Shown here: positions 1 through 7,813 of the stretch, piece by piece
Position numbering within the stretch: the stretch's first letter is position 1
Layout of the letters: every line of letters starts with the position of its first letter
Assembly: GCA_963717135.1 (NCBI GenBank)
Contig: CAVQVN010000003.1
Location: 62,001-126,000, forward strand
Direction of reading: 5' to 3'
DNA from: UBA4744 sp963717135
GTDB taxonomy: Bacteria > Actinomycetota > Acidimicrobiia > Spongiisociales > UBA4744
Length of the DNA stretch: 64,000 bases
Program-made: the position numbers and the translations under genes
Notes under the pieces: generated by a model
What the model saw: only the letters and a program-made list of their open reading frames with translations
Database searches by the model: none
What the model was told of the DNA's origin: nothing

Positions 1-1759
1 AGAACGCGGCGGTGATGTCACCCGATCCGTTGAGGATGGTGTGGTCGAGGTCGATCCGGTCGTTGCTGCCGTCGAAGGCCAAACCCCCACTCACAATGCC
101 CGCCGCCCAGGCTGGACCGTTGACCAGTGTTCCGGACCGCCGCCAGGCCGATGCGTCGGCGGCCATTACGCCGTTACCGTCGTCGAGCGGCCACCAGCCG
201 GCATTGGTCGGGTCGTCCGAGGAGGTCACAGCCGCCACGACAGGCGAGGCGGCACCTGCGCCGCCCTGGCGGTTGACGGCCAACACCTGGTAGGAGTAGG
301 TAGTGGCGGGGTCGCCCAGATCCCGATACGAGAATGTGGCGTGGTCGACTTCGGCGAGCGCCACCCCGTCCCGTTTGACCTCGTAGGACAGGATCCCCGA
401 TTCGGGGTCGGTCACCCCGCTCCAGGTCAGCTCGATGTTGTACCCGTCCGGGGTGGCTGTGACCGCCGGCGCCGGGGGAGTTGTGAGGTCGGCGTCGGCC
501 ACCGTCCGGTCGCCGTTGCCGTAGAAAGCCGGTCCGTTGACGAAGAGGAGCGGTTCGGGGTATCCGTCGGTGTCGCCCGTGAACCCGGCCGGGTCGCCCT
601 GGGAGATGGCGTCGGCCAGCAAATCCGCCTTGACCGTGGCGGGGTCGGCTCCCGGGTGGACGGCCAGGTAGCGGGCGGCCGCTCCGGCAACCTGGGGGCT
701 GGCCATCGAGGTGCCGGAGATGGTGTTGTAGCCGCCGTCGCGCCAGGTGGAGCGGATGCACACCCCCGGGGCGGCGATGTCGACCGCCGGCCCGAAGTTC
801 GAGAACGTGGCGAGGGTGTCGTCGGTCTGGTCGTGCCGGCAGAAGAACGCTCCCCGCCATCCGCCCGCTCCGTCGCCGTCGGCCACTGCCGAGACGGTGA
901 TCACGTCCGGATGGTTGGCCGGGCTGACTGCGGCCGCGTCGATGCCGTCGTTGCCGGCCGCCACCACGAACGTGATGCCGGCCGCCACCGAGTTGGCGAT
1001 GGCGGTATCGAAGCTGGTGTTGCTGAAGGCGCCGGCCAGGCTCATGTTGACCACGTCGATCTCGCCCGCCCGGGCGGTCACCCAATCGATTCCGGCGATC
1101 AGCGAGGTCAGAAACCCGGTCCCGTCGTCGCCGAGCACTTTCACCGACCACACCCGGGCCCCCGGCGCCACCCCGACCACCCCGTACCCGTTGTCGAGCG
1201 CGGCGGCGATCCCCGCCACATGGGTGCCGTGGCCGTGCCCGTCGTACCCGGCGTTGTCGGTGCACGGCCCGAAGATGGCCGAGCAGTCGACCCGGTGCAC
1301 CACGTTGAGATCCGGATGAGCGTTGGTGCCTGTGTCGAGTACGGCAATGTCGGCGTCGGTGCACGCCTCACCGGGAGGGCAGCTGACGGCAGAAGTGGGC
1401 GCGGTCGGGGAGAGGTCGGCTTCGATCCGGTCGAACCCGGTGGGGACGTCCTGGTCGGCGATCGAAATGATCTGGTCGGGGGTGATCGACACGACGTTGG
1501 GGTTGTGGGACAGGGCATTGATCGCCGCCTGCGGCAGTTCGGCGGCGAACCCTTTGAGGGCATACTCGTAGACGGCTCCGGAGCGTCCTCCGTGAGCGCG
1601 GACGATCTGATCGGCGACACCGCGCGGGGATGCACTGCCGGGTCGCAACTCGACGATGACGCGCTGCAGTCCGGCCGGGTTGTCGGGCGGGGCGGCCAGA
1701 GCCGGTGCGGCGGAGGCGATCATTGCCAAACAGACCACGAATACGAACGAGCGACGCAT
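1..1759 (-). CDS. Secreted subtilisin-like S8 serine peptidase, C-terminus cut by window edge
   Basis: The reverse strand reads open from ATG at 1759 to the window edge (at least 586 codons). A signal peptide (residues 1-22, ending ALAA) is followed by an I9-like propeptide (about 30-95) and an S8 catalytic domain. The triad is visible: Asp142 in LDTGTN, His177 in GHGTHVAG, Ser351 in GTSMASP, with the oxyanion Asn270 in AAGND. After it come a fibronectin type III-like domain (about 420-500) and the start of a LamG-like domain (WWPLDDG, from about 520). A purine-rich site (gagggg) precedes the start. The protein is exported and should cleave itself before degrading extracellular protein. Several long open frames in the same stretch are antisense shadows. 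Confidence 0.93.
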   Translation of the reverse strand, partial: MRRSFVFVVCLAMIASAAPALAAPPDNPAGLQRVIVELRPGSASPRGVADQIVRAHGGRSGAVYEYALKGFAAELPQAAINALSHNPNVVSITPDQIISIADQDVPTGFDRIEADLSPTAPTSAVSCPPGEACTDADIAVLDTGTNAHPDLNVVHRVDCSAIFGPCTDNAGYDGHGHGTHVAGIAAALDNGYGVVGVAPGARVWSVKVLGDDGTGFLTSLIAGIDWVTARAGEIDVVNMSLAGAFSNTSFDTAIANSVAAGITFVVAAGNDGIDAAAVSPANHPDVITVSAVADGDGAGGWRGAFFCRHDQTDDTLATFSNFGPAVDIAAPGVCIRSTWRDGGYNTISGTSMASPQVAGAAARYLAVHPGADPATVKADLLADAISQGDPAGFTGDTDGYPEPLLFVNGPAFYGNGDRTVADADLTTPPAPAVTATPDGYNIELTWSGVTDPESGILSYEVKRDGVALAEVDHATFSYRDLGDPATTYSYQVLAVNRQGGAGAASPVVAAVTSSDDPTNAGWWPLDDGNGVMAADASAWRRSGTLVNGPAWAAGIVSGGLAFDGSNDRIDLDHTILNGSGDITAAF

Positions 1760-2102
1760 GAGCATCCCCTCTCCCCCAGCCCTGTGGCCAGCCTACCCAC
1801 CCGGAGTGGGTGGGACAATGGGTCGTTCGGCCCGGGTTGGCCAGGCATCTTTGTCAGGTATCGCCTCTCTGACGCCCGACGGCCGGTCTGTTTCGGGTGG
1901 CGGTCAACCAGACCGAATTAGTCACCGCCTACCTCATGATCCTGGTCGACTGGACGCTCCTGATCCCCCCGCTGGCGATTGTGTTCTTCACTTTGAGAAG
2001 AGCGGTAGGGAATGCCCAAAGAATACGGCGCCCAACGTATAGACCAGACTAAATAACTGACCTACAGTAAATACTCATCTATTAGCGGTCTGGGAGGCAG
2101 CA
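1760..2102. other. Intergenic region with operator-like palindrome
   Basis: This 343-base stretch separates the divergent subtilisin and first Tat-protein gene. It contains an 18-bp ATACG-N8-CGTAT palindrome at 2023-2040 and an A/T-richer stretch before a ribosome-binding site (gggaggcag) for the GTG at 2103. A 51-codon open frame from GTG 1897 to TAA 2052 has one hydrophobic segment, but it contains the palindrome and is not supported as a gene. Confidence 0.6.
2023..2040. promoter_or_regulatory. Operator-like palindrome, copy A
   Basis: The half-sites ATACG and CGTAT are separated by 8 bases (gcgcccaa), 62 bases before the GTG of the first Tat-exported protein. A near copy lies at almost the same distance (63 bases) before the second Tat-exported gene, with similarity extending beyond the half-sites (ATACGGC..CCA.CGTAT.GAC). 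Matching sequence and spacing suggest a shared regulator site. Which protein binds it is unknown; the nearby LuxR-type regulator is one candidate. Confidence 0.5.
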
Positions 2103-2672
2103 GTGCAAGAGAACCCGGGTATTTCGAGACGCGAAGTCCTGAAACGAGGGGCCGCGCTTGGCGGATCGCTCATCTGGGCGGTTCCCACTATTCAGACGAT
2201 AGGGATGAGCGCTGCTTCTGCCCAAGATGCCAGCCCCACATGCAGAAACCGTTACCGGGTGAAGTGGGATCCGATCGAAGAACTCGACGAATTCGAACCT
2301 GGCGATTATGCCCTAGGATCTTGGTCCACTGGCACCTTTTTCTGTGTGACCACCGGCGGGGAACTTCCTTCAGCCAGCACCCTTACGGGCCTAGGCCTGC
2401 CAGGGTCTCTCAAGGTCATCGCAGGTACCGGAGCCGCCGCGGGGTACTACGGCATCGAGCTTGACCTCTCCGGCACGGACTGCACGTACAATCCTGACGA
2501 TGGCGCACAGGCGAAATGTGCCTCCGCCGGAGCATGCCCAGATGGGCAGCCGTGTGAAGACGCGGTGTGGGATGCGATCAACCAAACACTTCGCTTCGAG
2601 CCGTGCTACTGCAACAGCACGGGCAAGTACCACAATGTATCCCACATCGAAGTCATCCTCTGCTGCGGTTAA
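2103..2672 (+). CDS. Small Tat-exported Cys-rich protein, unknown function
   Basis: The 189-residue protein starts at GTG behind gggaggcag. Its N-terminus is a twin-arginine signal (SRREVLKRGA, hydrophobic stretch with WAVPTIQTIGM, cleavage near SAQ). The mature part of about 150 residues has roughly ten cysteines, several clustered near the C-terminus (PCYCN, ILCCG), so disulfides or metal binding are likely outside the cell. I do not recognise a domain. The signal region is almost identical to that of the next gene, although the mature parts are unrelated. Tat export suggests that the protein folds before translocation. The upstream palindrome shared with the next gene implies co-regulation. 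Confidence 0.75.
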   Translation: MQENPGISRREVLKRGAALGGSLIWAVPTIQTIGMSAASAQDASPTCRNRYRVKWDPIEELDEFEPGDYALGSWSTGTFFCVTTGGELPSASTLTGLGLPGSLKVIAGTGAAAGYYGIELDLSGTDCTYNPDDGAQAKCASAGACPDGQPCEDAVWDAINQTLRFEPCYCNSTGKYHNVSHIEVILCCG

Positions 2673-2704
2673 GGGTTCGGGCATTAGTCGGATGAATCCG
2701 AAAG

Positions 2705-2722
2705 ATACGGCAGCCAGCGTAT
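2705..2722. promoter_or_regulatory. Operator-like palindrome, copy B
   Basis: ATACG and CGTAT flank gcagccag, 63 bases before the ATG of the second Tat-exported protein. Here the stem extends to GATACG/CGTATC. It is the partner of the palindrome at 2023-2040. Confidence 0.5.
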
Positions 2723-2785
2723 CGACAAGCTCATAACAGCCCTGTACGTTGGTGTCCGTAGGTTGGGGACCGCAGAGGAGAGAAC

Positions 2786-3403
2786 ATGATTGAGGAAAAC
2801 CAGGGCTTAACTCGCAGAGAAGTCCTCAAGAGAGGTGCTGTCGTCGGAGGAACCTTGCTGTGGACAGCTCCTGCCATTCAGACCATCGGAATGAGGGCGG
2901 CGCTGGCTGACACGCCCAGCATCTGCTCTCAGCAATGGGCCGATTCGGTGGATTCATGGACTCAGCTGCTGAGGACGGATGGCTCGCCGGTCCCCGCGAG
3001 CCGGAGCAACAAGAACAACGCTCTTGGACCACCGGCTGCGCCCCCGGAGAACCCCGGTGAGGATCCCTTTTTCAGCCTCGGAATCGGTGGTGAGATCACC
3101 GTCAAGTTCGCTTCACCGGCCTTCAGGAGCGCGGGGGCCTTCGTGGTGGTAGTTGAAACCACCTTTGGCTCGTACCCATTGGAGAAGGCCGAACTGTATG
3201 TGTCTGCCGACGGGACAACCTTCTATCCGGTTGCCGGCGAAGCCCGGAACGACGGCCCGGGGGGGATCAGCAATCTCCCTGTACCAGGCTCGCTGAACAA
3301 AGTTCAGTACGTGAAAATAGTGGACAGCACGAACCCATCACTCTTCCCGACGAACCCGGGTGACGGCTTCGATGTCAATTCCGTTGGCATCGATTGTACG
3401 TAG
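2786..3403 (+). CDS. Tat-exported beta-sandwich (discoidin-like) surface protein
   Basis: The 205-residue protein starts at ATG with gaggagaga as ribosome-binding site. The twin-arginine leader (TRREVLKRGAVVGG, then WTAPAIQTIGM, cleavage near ALAD) closely copies the preceding gene's. The mature part has a pattern seen in extracellular beta-sandwich proteins: NALGPP, then FFSLGIGGEITVKF, YPLEKAELYVSADG and a closing VQYVKIVD. This resembles discoidin-like, possibly carbohydrate-binding domains, although the exact family is uncertain. A perfect hairpin terminator follows. With the preceding gene it forms a tandem pair of exported proteins beside the PqqD/HprK set and the polysaccharide locus, so a role at the cell surface is inferred. 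Confidence 0.78.
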   Translation: MIEENQGLTRREVLKRGAVVGGTLLWTAPAIQTIGMRAALADTPSICSQQWADSVDSWTQLLRTDGSPVPASRSNKNNALGPPAAPPENPGEDPFFSLGIGGEITVKFASPAFRSAGAFVVVVETTFGSYPLEKAELYVSADGTTFYPVAGEARNDGPGGISNLPVPGSLNKVQYVKIVDSTNPSLFPTNPGDGFDVNSVGIDCT

Positions 3404-3439
3404 ACGCCTTCCTTTTCGCAGGCGCGAGCCGAGATGCCT

Positions 3440-3465
3440 GGACCCTCCCCATCAAGGGAGGGTCC
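3440..3465. terminator. Bidirectional hairpin between convergent genes
   Basis: A perfect 10-bp stem (ggaccctccc / gggagggtcc) with a six-base loop lies between the Tat-protein gene and the convergent kinase gene. There is no U-run, as is common in high-GC actinomycetes. Confidence 0.6.
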
Positions 3466-3541
3466 GGTCGTTGCCTGGTGTTAATCAGATCATTGAGATG
3501 GCCCGCGTCGGTGATGGGCGGTCATACTTAACAGGCCGTTC

Positions 3542-4357
3542 CTATGAATTGCCGAAAGCACCCTTGAGGAGCCGAGCCGCATCTGAAGGATCGCCGTATT
3601 CGAGTCTCCAACCCGTCGCCTGATTGGCTAGGTGTGCAGCAAGACGGAAGGCGCGCTCACCGTGCTTGTAGTGATTGAACGAGTACTGTAGCAACGCGGC
3701 CATGACCTCACTCGCGGTCGTTTTCCGGAGGCTCGCTGTTTCGTGGCCATATAATGCCAATACGACGTGGGCAAGGGGCAACTTCGCGGCTGCCATCCCG
3801 GCACCGAGGTCACTTGGAGTAACAAGAGCTTCAGCATCTCCGCTCGGAAAAGCAAGATCCCGGTCGGGAACCATCAAGGTGTTCCGGCTCCAGGCGGACA
3901 GCCCGAGCGGCTTGGGGTACGGGACAACAAGGCCGCTCTCGGGGTCGACACACAAAGCTTCGTCGCTTACATAGGCGAATCCCTCCCGAAGACAGGCCGC
4001 CGTTAGGGTACTCTTCCCCCCTCCTGAATTCTTCGGAAAGGCAATCGCGAACCCATTGATTGCTACAACTCCTGCGTGAAGCGCAAATAGGTTGGTTTCT
4101 TCAATCGCCGTCCGATTAAGGGAAGCGAGCAACTGCGAGACGGGCCGGCCCCACTCGGTTCCCATTCCGAGCACCTTGCAGTCCCGAAAGGCGAGGAACT
4201 GGCCGGATCGAACATCAGCAACCAAGTGATCTCCGTCAACGAGGGCGAAACACCTCGAGCCCCGGACACGTACCAGTCTCTCGAGCCGGAAGGGTGCAAG
4301 CAGCCGATCGAGCCCGGTCGCGACTGTCTCGGTGTCGGAACAGATGGCAACCCGCAT
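3542..4357 (-). CDS. HprK-related serine kinase-like P-loop protein
   Basis: This 271-residue protein has a P-loop at about residues 108-118 (FPKNSGGGKSTLTA), preceded by LHAGVVAINGFAIAF, the arrangement found in HPr kinase-related proteins that occur next to PqqD-like proteins in peptide and polysaccharide clusters. The acidic segment YVSDEALCVD fits the Walker B/catalytic region. The N-terminal 90 residues are not the HprK N-domain. It is the last gene of a reverse-strand set (regulator, PqqD, PqqD, kinase), 80 bases after the second PqqD-like gene. The substrate is unknown; phosphorylation of a small molecule or peptide is as plausible as of a protein. No HPr gene is visible in the window. 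Confidence 0.8.
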   Translation of the reverse strand: MRVAICSDTETVATGLDRLLAPFRLERLVRVRGSRCFALVDGDHLVADVRSGQFLAFRDCKVLGMGTEWGRPVSQLLASLNRTAIEETNLFALHAGVVAINGFAIAFPKNSGGGKSTLTAACLREGFAYVSDEALCVDPESGLVVPYPKPLGLSAWSRNTLMVPDRDLAFPSGDAEALVTPSDLGAGMAAAKLPLAHVVLALYGHETASLRKTTASEVMAALLQYSFNHYKHGERAFRLAAHLANQATGWRLEYGDPSDAARLLKGAFGNS

Positions 4358-4437
4358 GCCGAGAATCTCATAGGAGCGTTGAGCAGCCCAGACCAGGCCG
4401 CTGAGATCTTGCCGTCAGCCGGGTTTCGAGCGAATCT

Positions 4438-4731
4438 TCATGAGGTCGGGAGAAAGCCCTCGTCGACTAGTTGCTTGACAGTCCGTTCTACGTCGGCTCG
4501 GATCTCTTCTCCTTCGATGCCGTAGCCGCCGGCCAGCAGTGCCACGATCTCATCGAGGGTCTGTTCACCATCGCAGAGGCGCCACACATCGGAGGCGGTT
4601 CCGTTGAGGACCAATACCTTCTCACGCTGCGCGTCGTACAGGCTGATGTCGCCTTTGATCTCCGTCTCGATGAGATGCGGAGGCGGCGGGCCAATCAACT
4701 TGAACACCTGGTCCCCTATCTCCCCCCTCAA
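4438..4731 (-). CDS. PqqD family protein (second copy)
   Basis: The 97-residue protein has the PqqD-like pattern: a short beta hairpin (GDISLYDAQREKVLVLNGTASDVWRLCDG), then helices (QTLDEIVALLAGGYG, ADVERTVKQLVDEGFL). In RiPP pathways PqqD-like proteins are peptide chaperones that bring a precursor to a modifying enzyme; in kinase-linked clusters their role is not established. It follows another PqqD-like gene by 36 bases and precedes the HprK-related kinase, so the three probably form one transcript. The two copies share only the family pattern, so they are not a recent duplication. Confidence 0.82.
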   Translation of the reverse strand: MRGEIGDQVFKLIGPPPPHLIETEIKGDISLYDAQREKVLVLNGTASDVWRLCDGEQTLDEIVALLAGGYGIEGEEIRADVERTVKQLVDEGFLPTS

Positions 4732-4767
4732 CCTTCTCCGAGCTACGCAGTATACGGAGACTTCGCG

Positions 4768-5052
4768 TCACCCCTCAACGAGATCAAGCTCGGCAAGCTT
4801 GTCAAGAGCTTGTGACACCTCTTCCAGAGCCTCGTCCGATTCAAGATCGGTGAGTTCCGCGATCGCTCCAGCCATCTCCAAACCCGTGGTCTCCCCGTCC
4901 GAGAGCTCCCAGATCGCCAGTGCCGAGGCATTGAGAAGGTGCAGCGCCCGCGTTGACGGGTTGTAGACGGCGGTTTGCTCGCCACCTCGCCTCACCCAAG
5001 CCTGGCCATGTCGCATGGGTCTCGCCCTGCTCCATCGTTCAGCGTCGGCCAT
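4768..5052 (-). CDS. PqqD family protein (first copy)
   Basis: The 94-residue protein is read from ATG 5052, which sits one base after the regulator's stop codon and has a good site (ggagg) within the end of that gene; a longer frame reaches 5127 but would overlap the regulator. The pattern AVYNPSTRALHLLNASALAIWELSDGE followed by helical segments is that of PqqD-like proteins. Tight spacing indicates translational coupling to the LuxR-type regulator. It may act as an adaptor that presents a peptide or other substrate to the nearby kinase; this is inferred from context only. Confidence 0.8.
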   Translation of the reverse strand: MADAERWSRARPMRHGQAWVRRGGEQTAVYNPSTRALHLLNASALAIWELSDGETTGLEMAGAIAELTDLESDEALEEVSQALDKLAELDLVEG

Positions 5053-5053
5053 G

Positions 5054-5734
5054 TCAGTCCTCCGATTCCGAGAGAGCCAAACCACATTGGGCCGCCAGTG
5101 AAATGGCCGCTCCCCGAGAGTGGACATCCAGTTTTCGAAAGACCCGCTGGATGTGGGTTCGAGCCGTCTGTGGGCTGATGAACAAACGTGAGGCTATGGC
5201 TTCCTTGTCCAACCCCATGGCAAGTAATTCGAATACCTCACGCTCCCGGCGAGTCAACTCATCGAGGCGAGCACGAGCTTCTCGCTGATTCCGTTGACGT
5301 TTGACGACCCGCCGCAGGAGGGTCCCGAGCATGGCAGGCGGCACAACCGCGTGCCCACGGGCAAGTTGTTCGAGCGCCTCACCAACCTCGTCGAATCCAG
5401 CGTCGAAGTCGAGGTATCCCATGGCGCCTGCCTCGAGTACTTCGAGCATGCGATCAGGCGAATCGGCGCCAATGCACAAGATCGCAAGGTCTCCTGCAGT
5501 CTCAGTCAACGACTCGAAGATCCCCTGGAGGCTGAGTGACACGACAGCCACATTAGGCGAACCCGCATTGATGGCGGCAAGGTATTCGTTAGTCGATGTC
5601 ACAACGCCAGACACTTCGAAGGACCTAGTCGCCAGCAGGGCAGCCAGGGCGTCCGCCCAGTTTCGCTCGGCGCTGGCAATCAACACGCTGATCGGTCTGG
5701 GCACCCCGCCCCCATCCGCAGGACCCTGTCCCAC
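5054..5734 (-). CDS. LuxR-family regulator with degenerate receiver domain
   Basis: In 226 residues this protein combines an N-terminal receiver-like domain (about 12-140) with a C-terminal LuxR helix-turn-helix (LTRREREVFELLAMGLDKEAIASRLFISPQTARTHIQRVFRKLDV, about 157-205, given here only to identify it by its LTRREREV start and TARTHIQRVFRKL recognition helix). The receiver keeps the fold pattern (VLIAS, VVSLSL, GAMGYLD) but the position normally holding the phospho-acceptor Asp is Ser in VVSLSL, and the acidic pair is missing. It is therefore probably not controlled by phosphorylation. It heads the PqqD/PqqD/kinase set. The start is GTG at 5734; a GTG ten codons later is also possible. Confidence 0.85.
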   Translation of the reverse strand: MGQGPADGGGVPRPISVLIASAERNWADALAALLATRSFEVSGVVTSTNEYLAAINAGSPNVAVVSLSLQGIFESLTETAGDLAILCIGADSPDRMLEVLEAGAMGYLDFDAGFDEVGEALEQLARGHAVVPPAMLGTLLRRVVKRQRNQREARARLDELTRREREVFELLAMGLDKEAIASRLFISPQTARTHIQRVFRKLDVHSRGAAISLAAQCGLALSESED

Positions 5735-5835
5735 ACTACGCTACGTTGTTCGGAGCCTAGCTAGGTCGCCGTGGAGGGCTCAAGAGATGGCGAAAGCAAC
5801 CAAACATCTACCGCCGGGAGCTGCACCGTGGCGGG

Positions 5836-6830
5836 TTGGCGATGCTGCGTCCGACTCCTGCTGGATGTCGCCGCAGGACGCGTGATTCGAGCCTTGATCG
5901 ACCCGTGAGGCAGATCGAACTGAGTGCGGTGCGGCACGGCCTCATCGGGATCATGGCCGACCACCCGAATCATCACCTGCGGTCCCCATTCTGGCCTTGT
6001 ACGCCCGTTAGCAGCGCGCCAAGGCGTGATGGGGCACGCACCTGCGACGACTACTCGAATCTCGCACGAGCCGGAGCCGTCCAGGCGACCGTGCTGAAGG
6101 GGCCCCACCTGGGCACGGTGGGCTTACGCCAATCCCGCCCACCGCACGTTCACCGACATCGAACGTCCCTGGTGCCACACGGTGACATCGAAGCGGCCCT
6201 GGAGGTCATAGCTGCCGATCCATCGGTGATAACGATTCCACCGAAGACACCCAAAGGGACAAGCGAAACGTATCGATGGGCGATGAGTCGGGGATCCGTT
6301 TCACCCTCGATCTGCATTGGGGATCTGTTCAGCTATACCCAACTCCGGGGTTGCGCCGGAGGGAGGGGCACAGCCTGGGCATGGGAGGCATGCAGAGTTC
6401 AGTGCCCAACAACACTGGGACCGCTTTGGGGGGAACTGCCAAGTCAGGCGCAGCTGGCTTTCCTGTGCAACACATGCGCTCCTCGATCATCGATTCCGAT
6501 TGGTGCTCTTCCGCGACCTGGCCGAGGTCAGTTCGAAGTTCGCCGCTGGGGATCAGCTTGTGGATTTCGGACGTCGCTGGAGTTCGAGAAGCTCACCGGC
6601 CTCCTTGTGGCCGAACGGGTTGCCGATGCCGCCTTGCCGGTGTGGATTCTCATCGTCTAGAAGGCCCAGTATCCCTAACACGATCGCTGGAGCTCCTCCT
6701 CCCTTGATGCGACCTTACGAATGTTGATGAAAGGCTACCAGCGAGCGAACATCGGCTCCATGCTGCATGACAGTTTGCCTGAGCGGTATCATCTGGCTTT
6801 TGAGCTGCCCGAAGCCCTGCCCGGTTACGT
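5836..6830 (+). pseudogene. Frameshifted nucleotidyltransferase family (NTP_transf_5-like) gene
   Basis: No single frame covers this gene, but successive frames give the pattern of the uncharacterised nucleotidyltransferases that carry DLHW: VLKGPHLGT near 6090, AYANPAHRTFTDIE then LVPHGDIEAALEVI near 6125-6215, FTLDLHWGSVQLY near 6300, and CATHALLDHRFRLVLFRDLAEV near 6470-6530. At least three single-base shifts separate these blocks. The C-terminal part probably runs into LPERYHLAFELPEALPGY near 6780. Such proteins are often near PqqD-like and HprK-related genes, as here, where it is divergent from that set. Whether the breaks are real or consensus errors cannot be decided from sequence. The limits are approximate. 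Confidence 0.55.
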
Positions 6831-6849
6831 CAAGACAGCCAAAGCATCG

Positions 6850-7812
6850 GTGCACGATCGACTCGCCCGGTCAAGGCGGGTCACGTGGTGGTGGGTCGAA
6901 TCGTAGCGGACCACGCTTGTCCACCGGCCGGCGACATGGTCTTCGTCTCCTGCGGAGAATTGGTGAACCTCTGGAGTAGGTCCTTGAGTGAGCGGCTGTG
7001 TGCGGCGGGCTTGACGTGCGGGAATGCCCATTTTGGCGATCCGTGGCCGAAAGAGCATTCGGTGGTTGGGATCAGTTGGATATCGACGACCTGACCAAAC
7101 TGTTGCAATCGGTAAATCGACTCAGGTACCTGCCCCTGATCGTTGCACCCTGGCTTGGCGACCTTTCGCCCGGCGGCTGAAGAGATTCGAAGTGGTGCTC
7201 ACACAGTTGTACCGGGCGATTGCCAACGTGGCCGACGCCGATTATGTGGTGGATTCCTCCAAGGCTCCGGCATACGCGATCATACTGAGTCGGATGCGGA
7301 ACGTTGACATCAGATTGCTCCACATGGTTCGGGATGTCCGAGGCGTGGCGTACTCGGCGACCAAGAAGAAGATCCGAACCGACGTCGCAATTCTGTTATC
7401 TACATGCGCCAGTTCCCGGTCTTGTGGGTAGCAGTCTTCTGGCTTCTCTACAACGCTTTGTTCAGAGCCCTGCTAGGTCTGGCGTGCCAACCAAGGTGAT
7501 CATGTACGAAGACTTCGTCCGGTCGCCGTCTAGCGAGTTAGTGAAGGTCTGCAAGGAGTCCTTCATATGGACATGCTGCTCATTGCTCATATCGACGGCT
7601 CCCAAATGCTTGTGAGCAAGAATCACACCGTCGACGGTAACCCGATGCGCCTTCATGCCAATGTCATCCAAATCCGAGAAGACTTGGAGTGGCAAGCTCA
7701 GTTACCTGTGGATCGCAGACGCCTCATCGAATTGCTGAGTTTCGGCTCACTCCGCAAATATGGCTATACGACCAGAAGCAGTGATAGCGGCCCCAATCCC
7801 AATTCCCGCATT
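6850..7812 (+). pseudogene. Frameshifted sulfotransferase family gene
   Basis: Reading across three frames gives a continuous sulfotransferase-like protein: FVSCGELVNLWSRSLSERLC, then CPFWRSVAERAFGGWDQLDID, then YVVDSSKAPAYAIILSRM with IRLLHMVRDVRGVAYSATKKK (the PAPS 3'-phosphate-binding region), YMRQFPVLWVAVFWLLYNALF, VPTKVIMYEDFVRSP, and a C-terminal SKNHTVDGNPMR .. LPVDRRRLIELLSFGSLRKYGY. At least five frame changes are needed. The motifs themselves are well kept, which argues against old decay. The enzyme would transfer sulfate from PAPS to a sugar in the surface polysaccharide. The limits are approximate. Confidence 0.6.
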
Positions 7813-7813
7813 C

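Noticed and set aside
41..1921. Very long plus-strand open frame (626 codons)
   Set aside because: It is antisense to the subtilisin-like gene, whose signal peptide and catalytic triad are clear. The plus-strand product is Gly/Arg-rich without any domain.
1897..2052. 51-codon frame with one hydrophobic segment
   Set aside because: No good ribosome-binding site, and it contains the operator-like palindrome shared with the next gene. Possible but not supported.
5836..6660. 274-codon plus-strand frame as a gene in its own right
   Set aside because: Its product has recognisable blocks only in parts; neighbouring frames carry the rest of the same family, so it is a broken nucleotidyltransferase.
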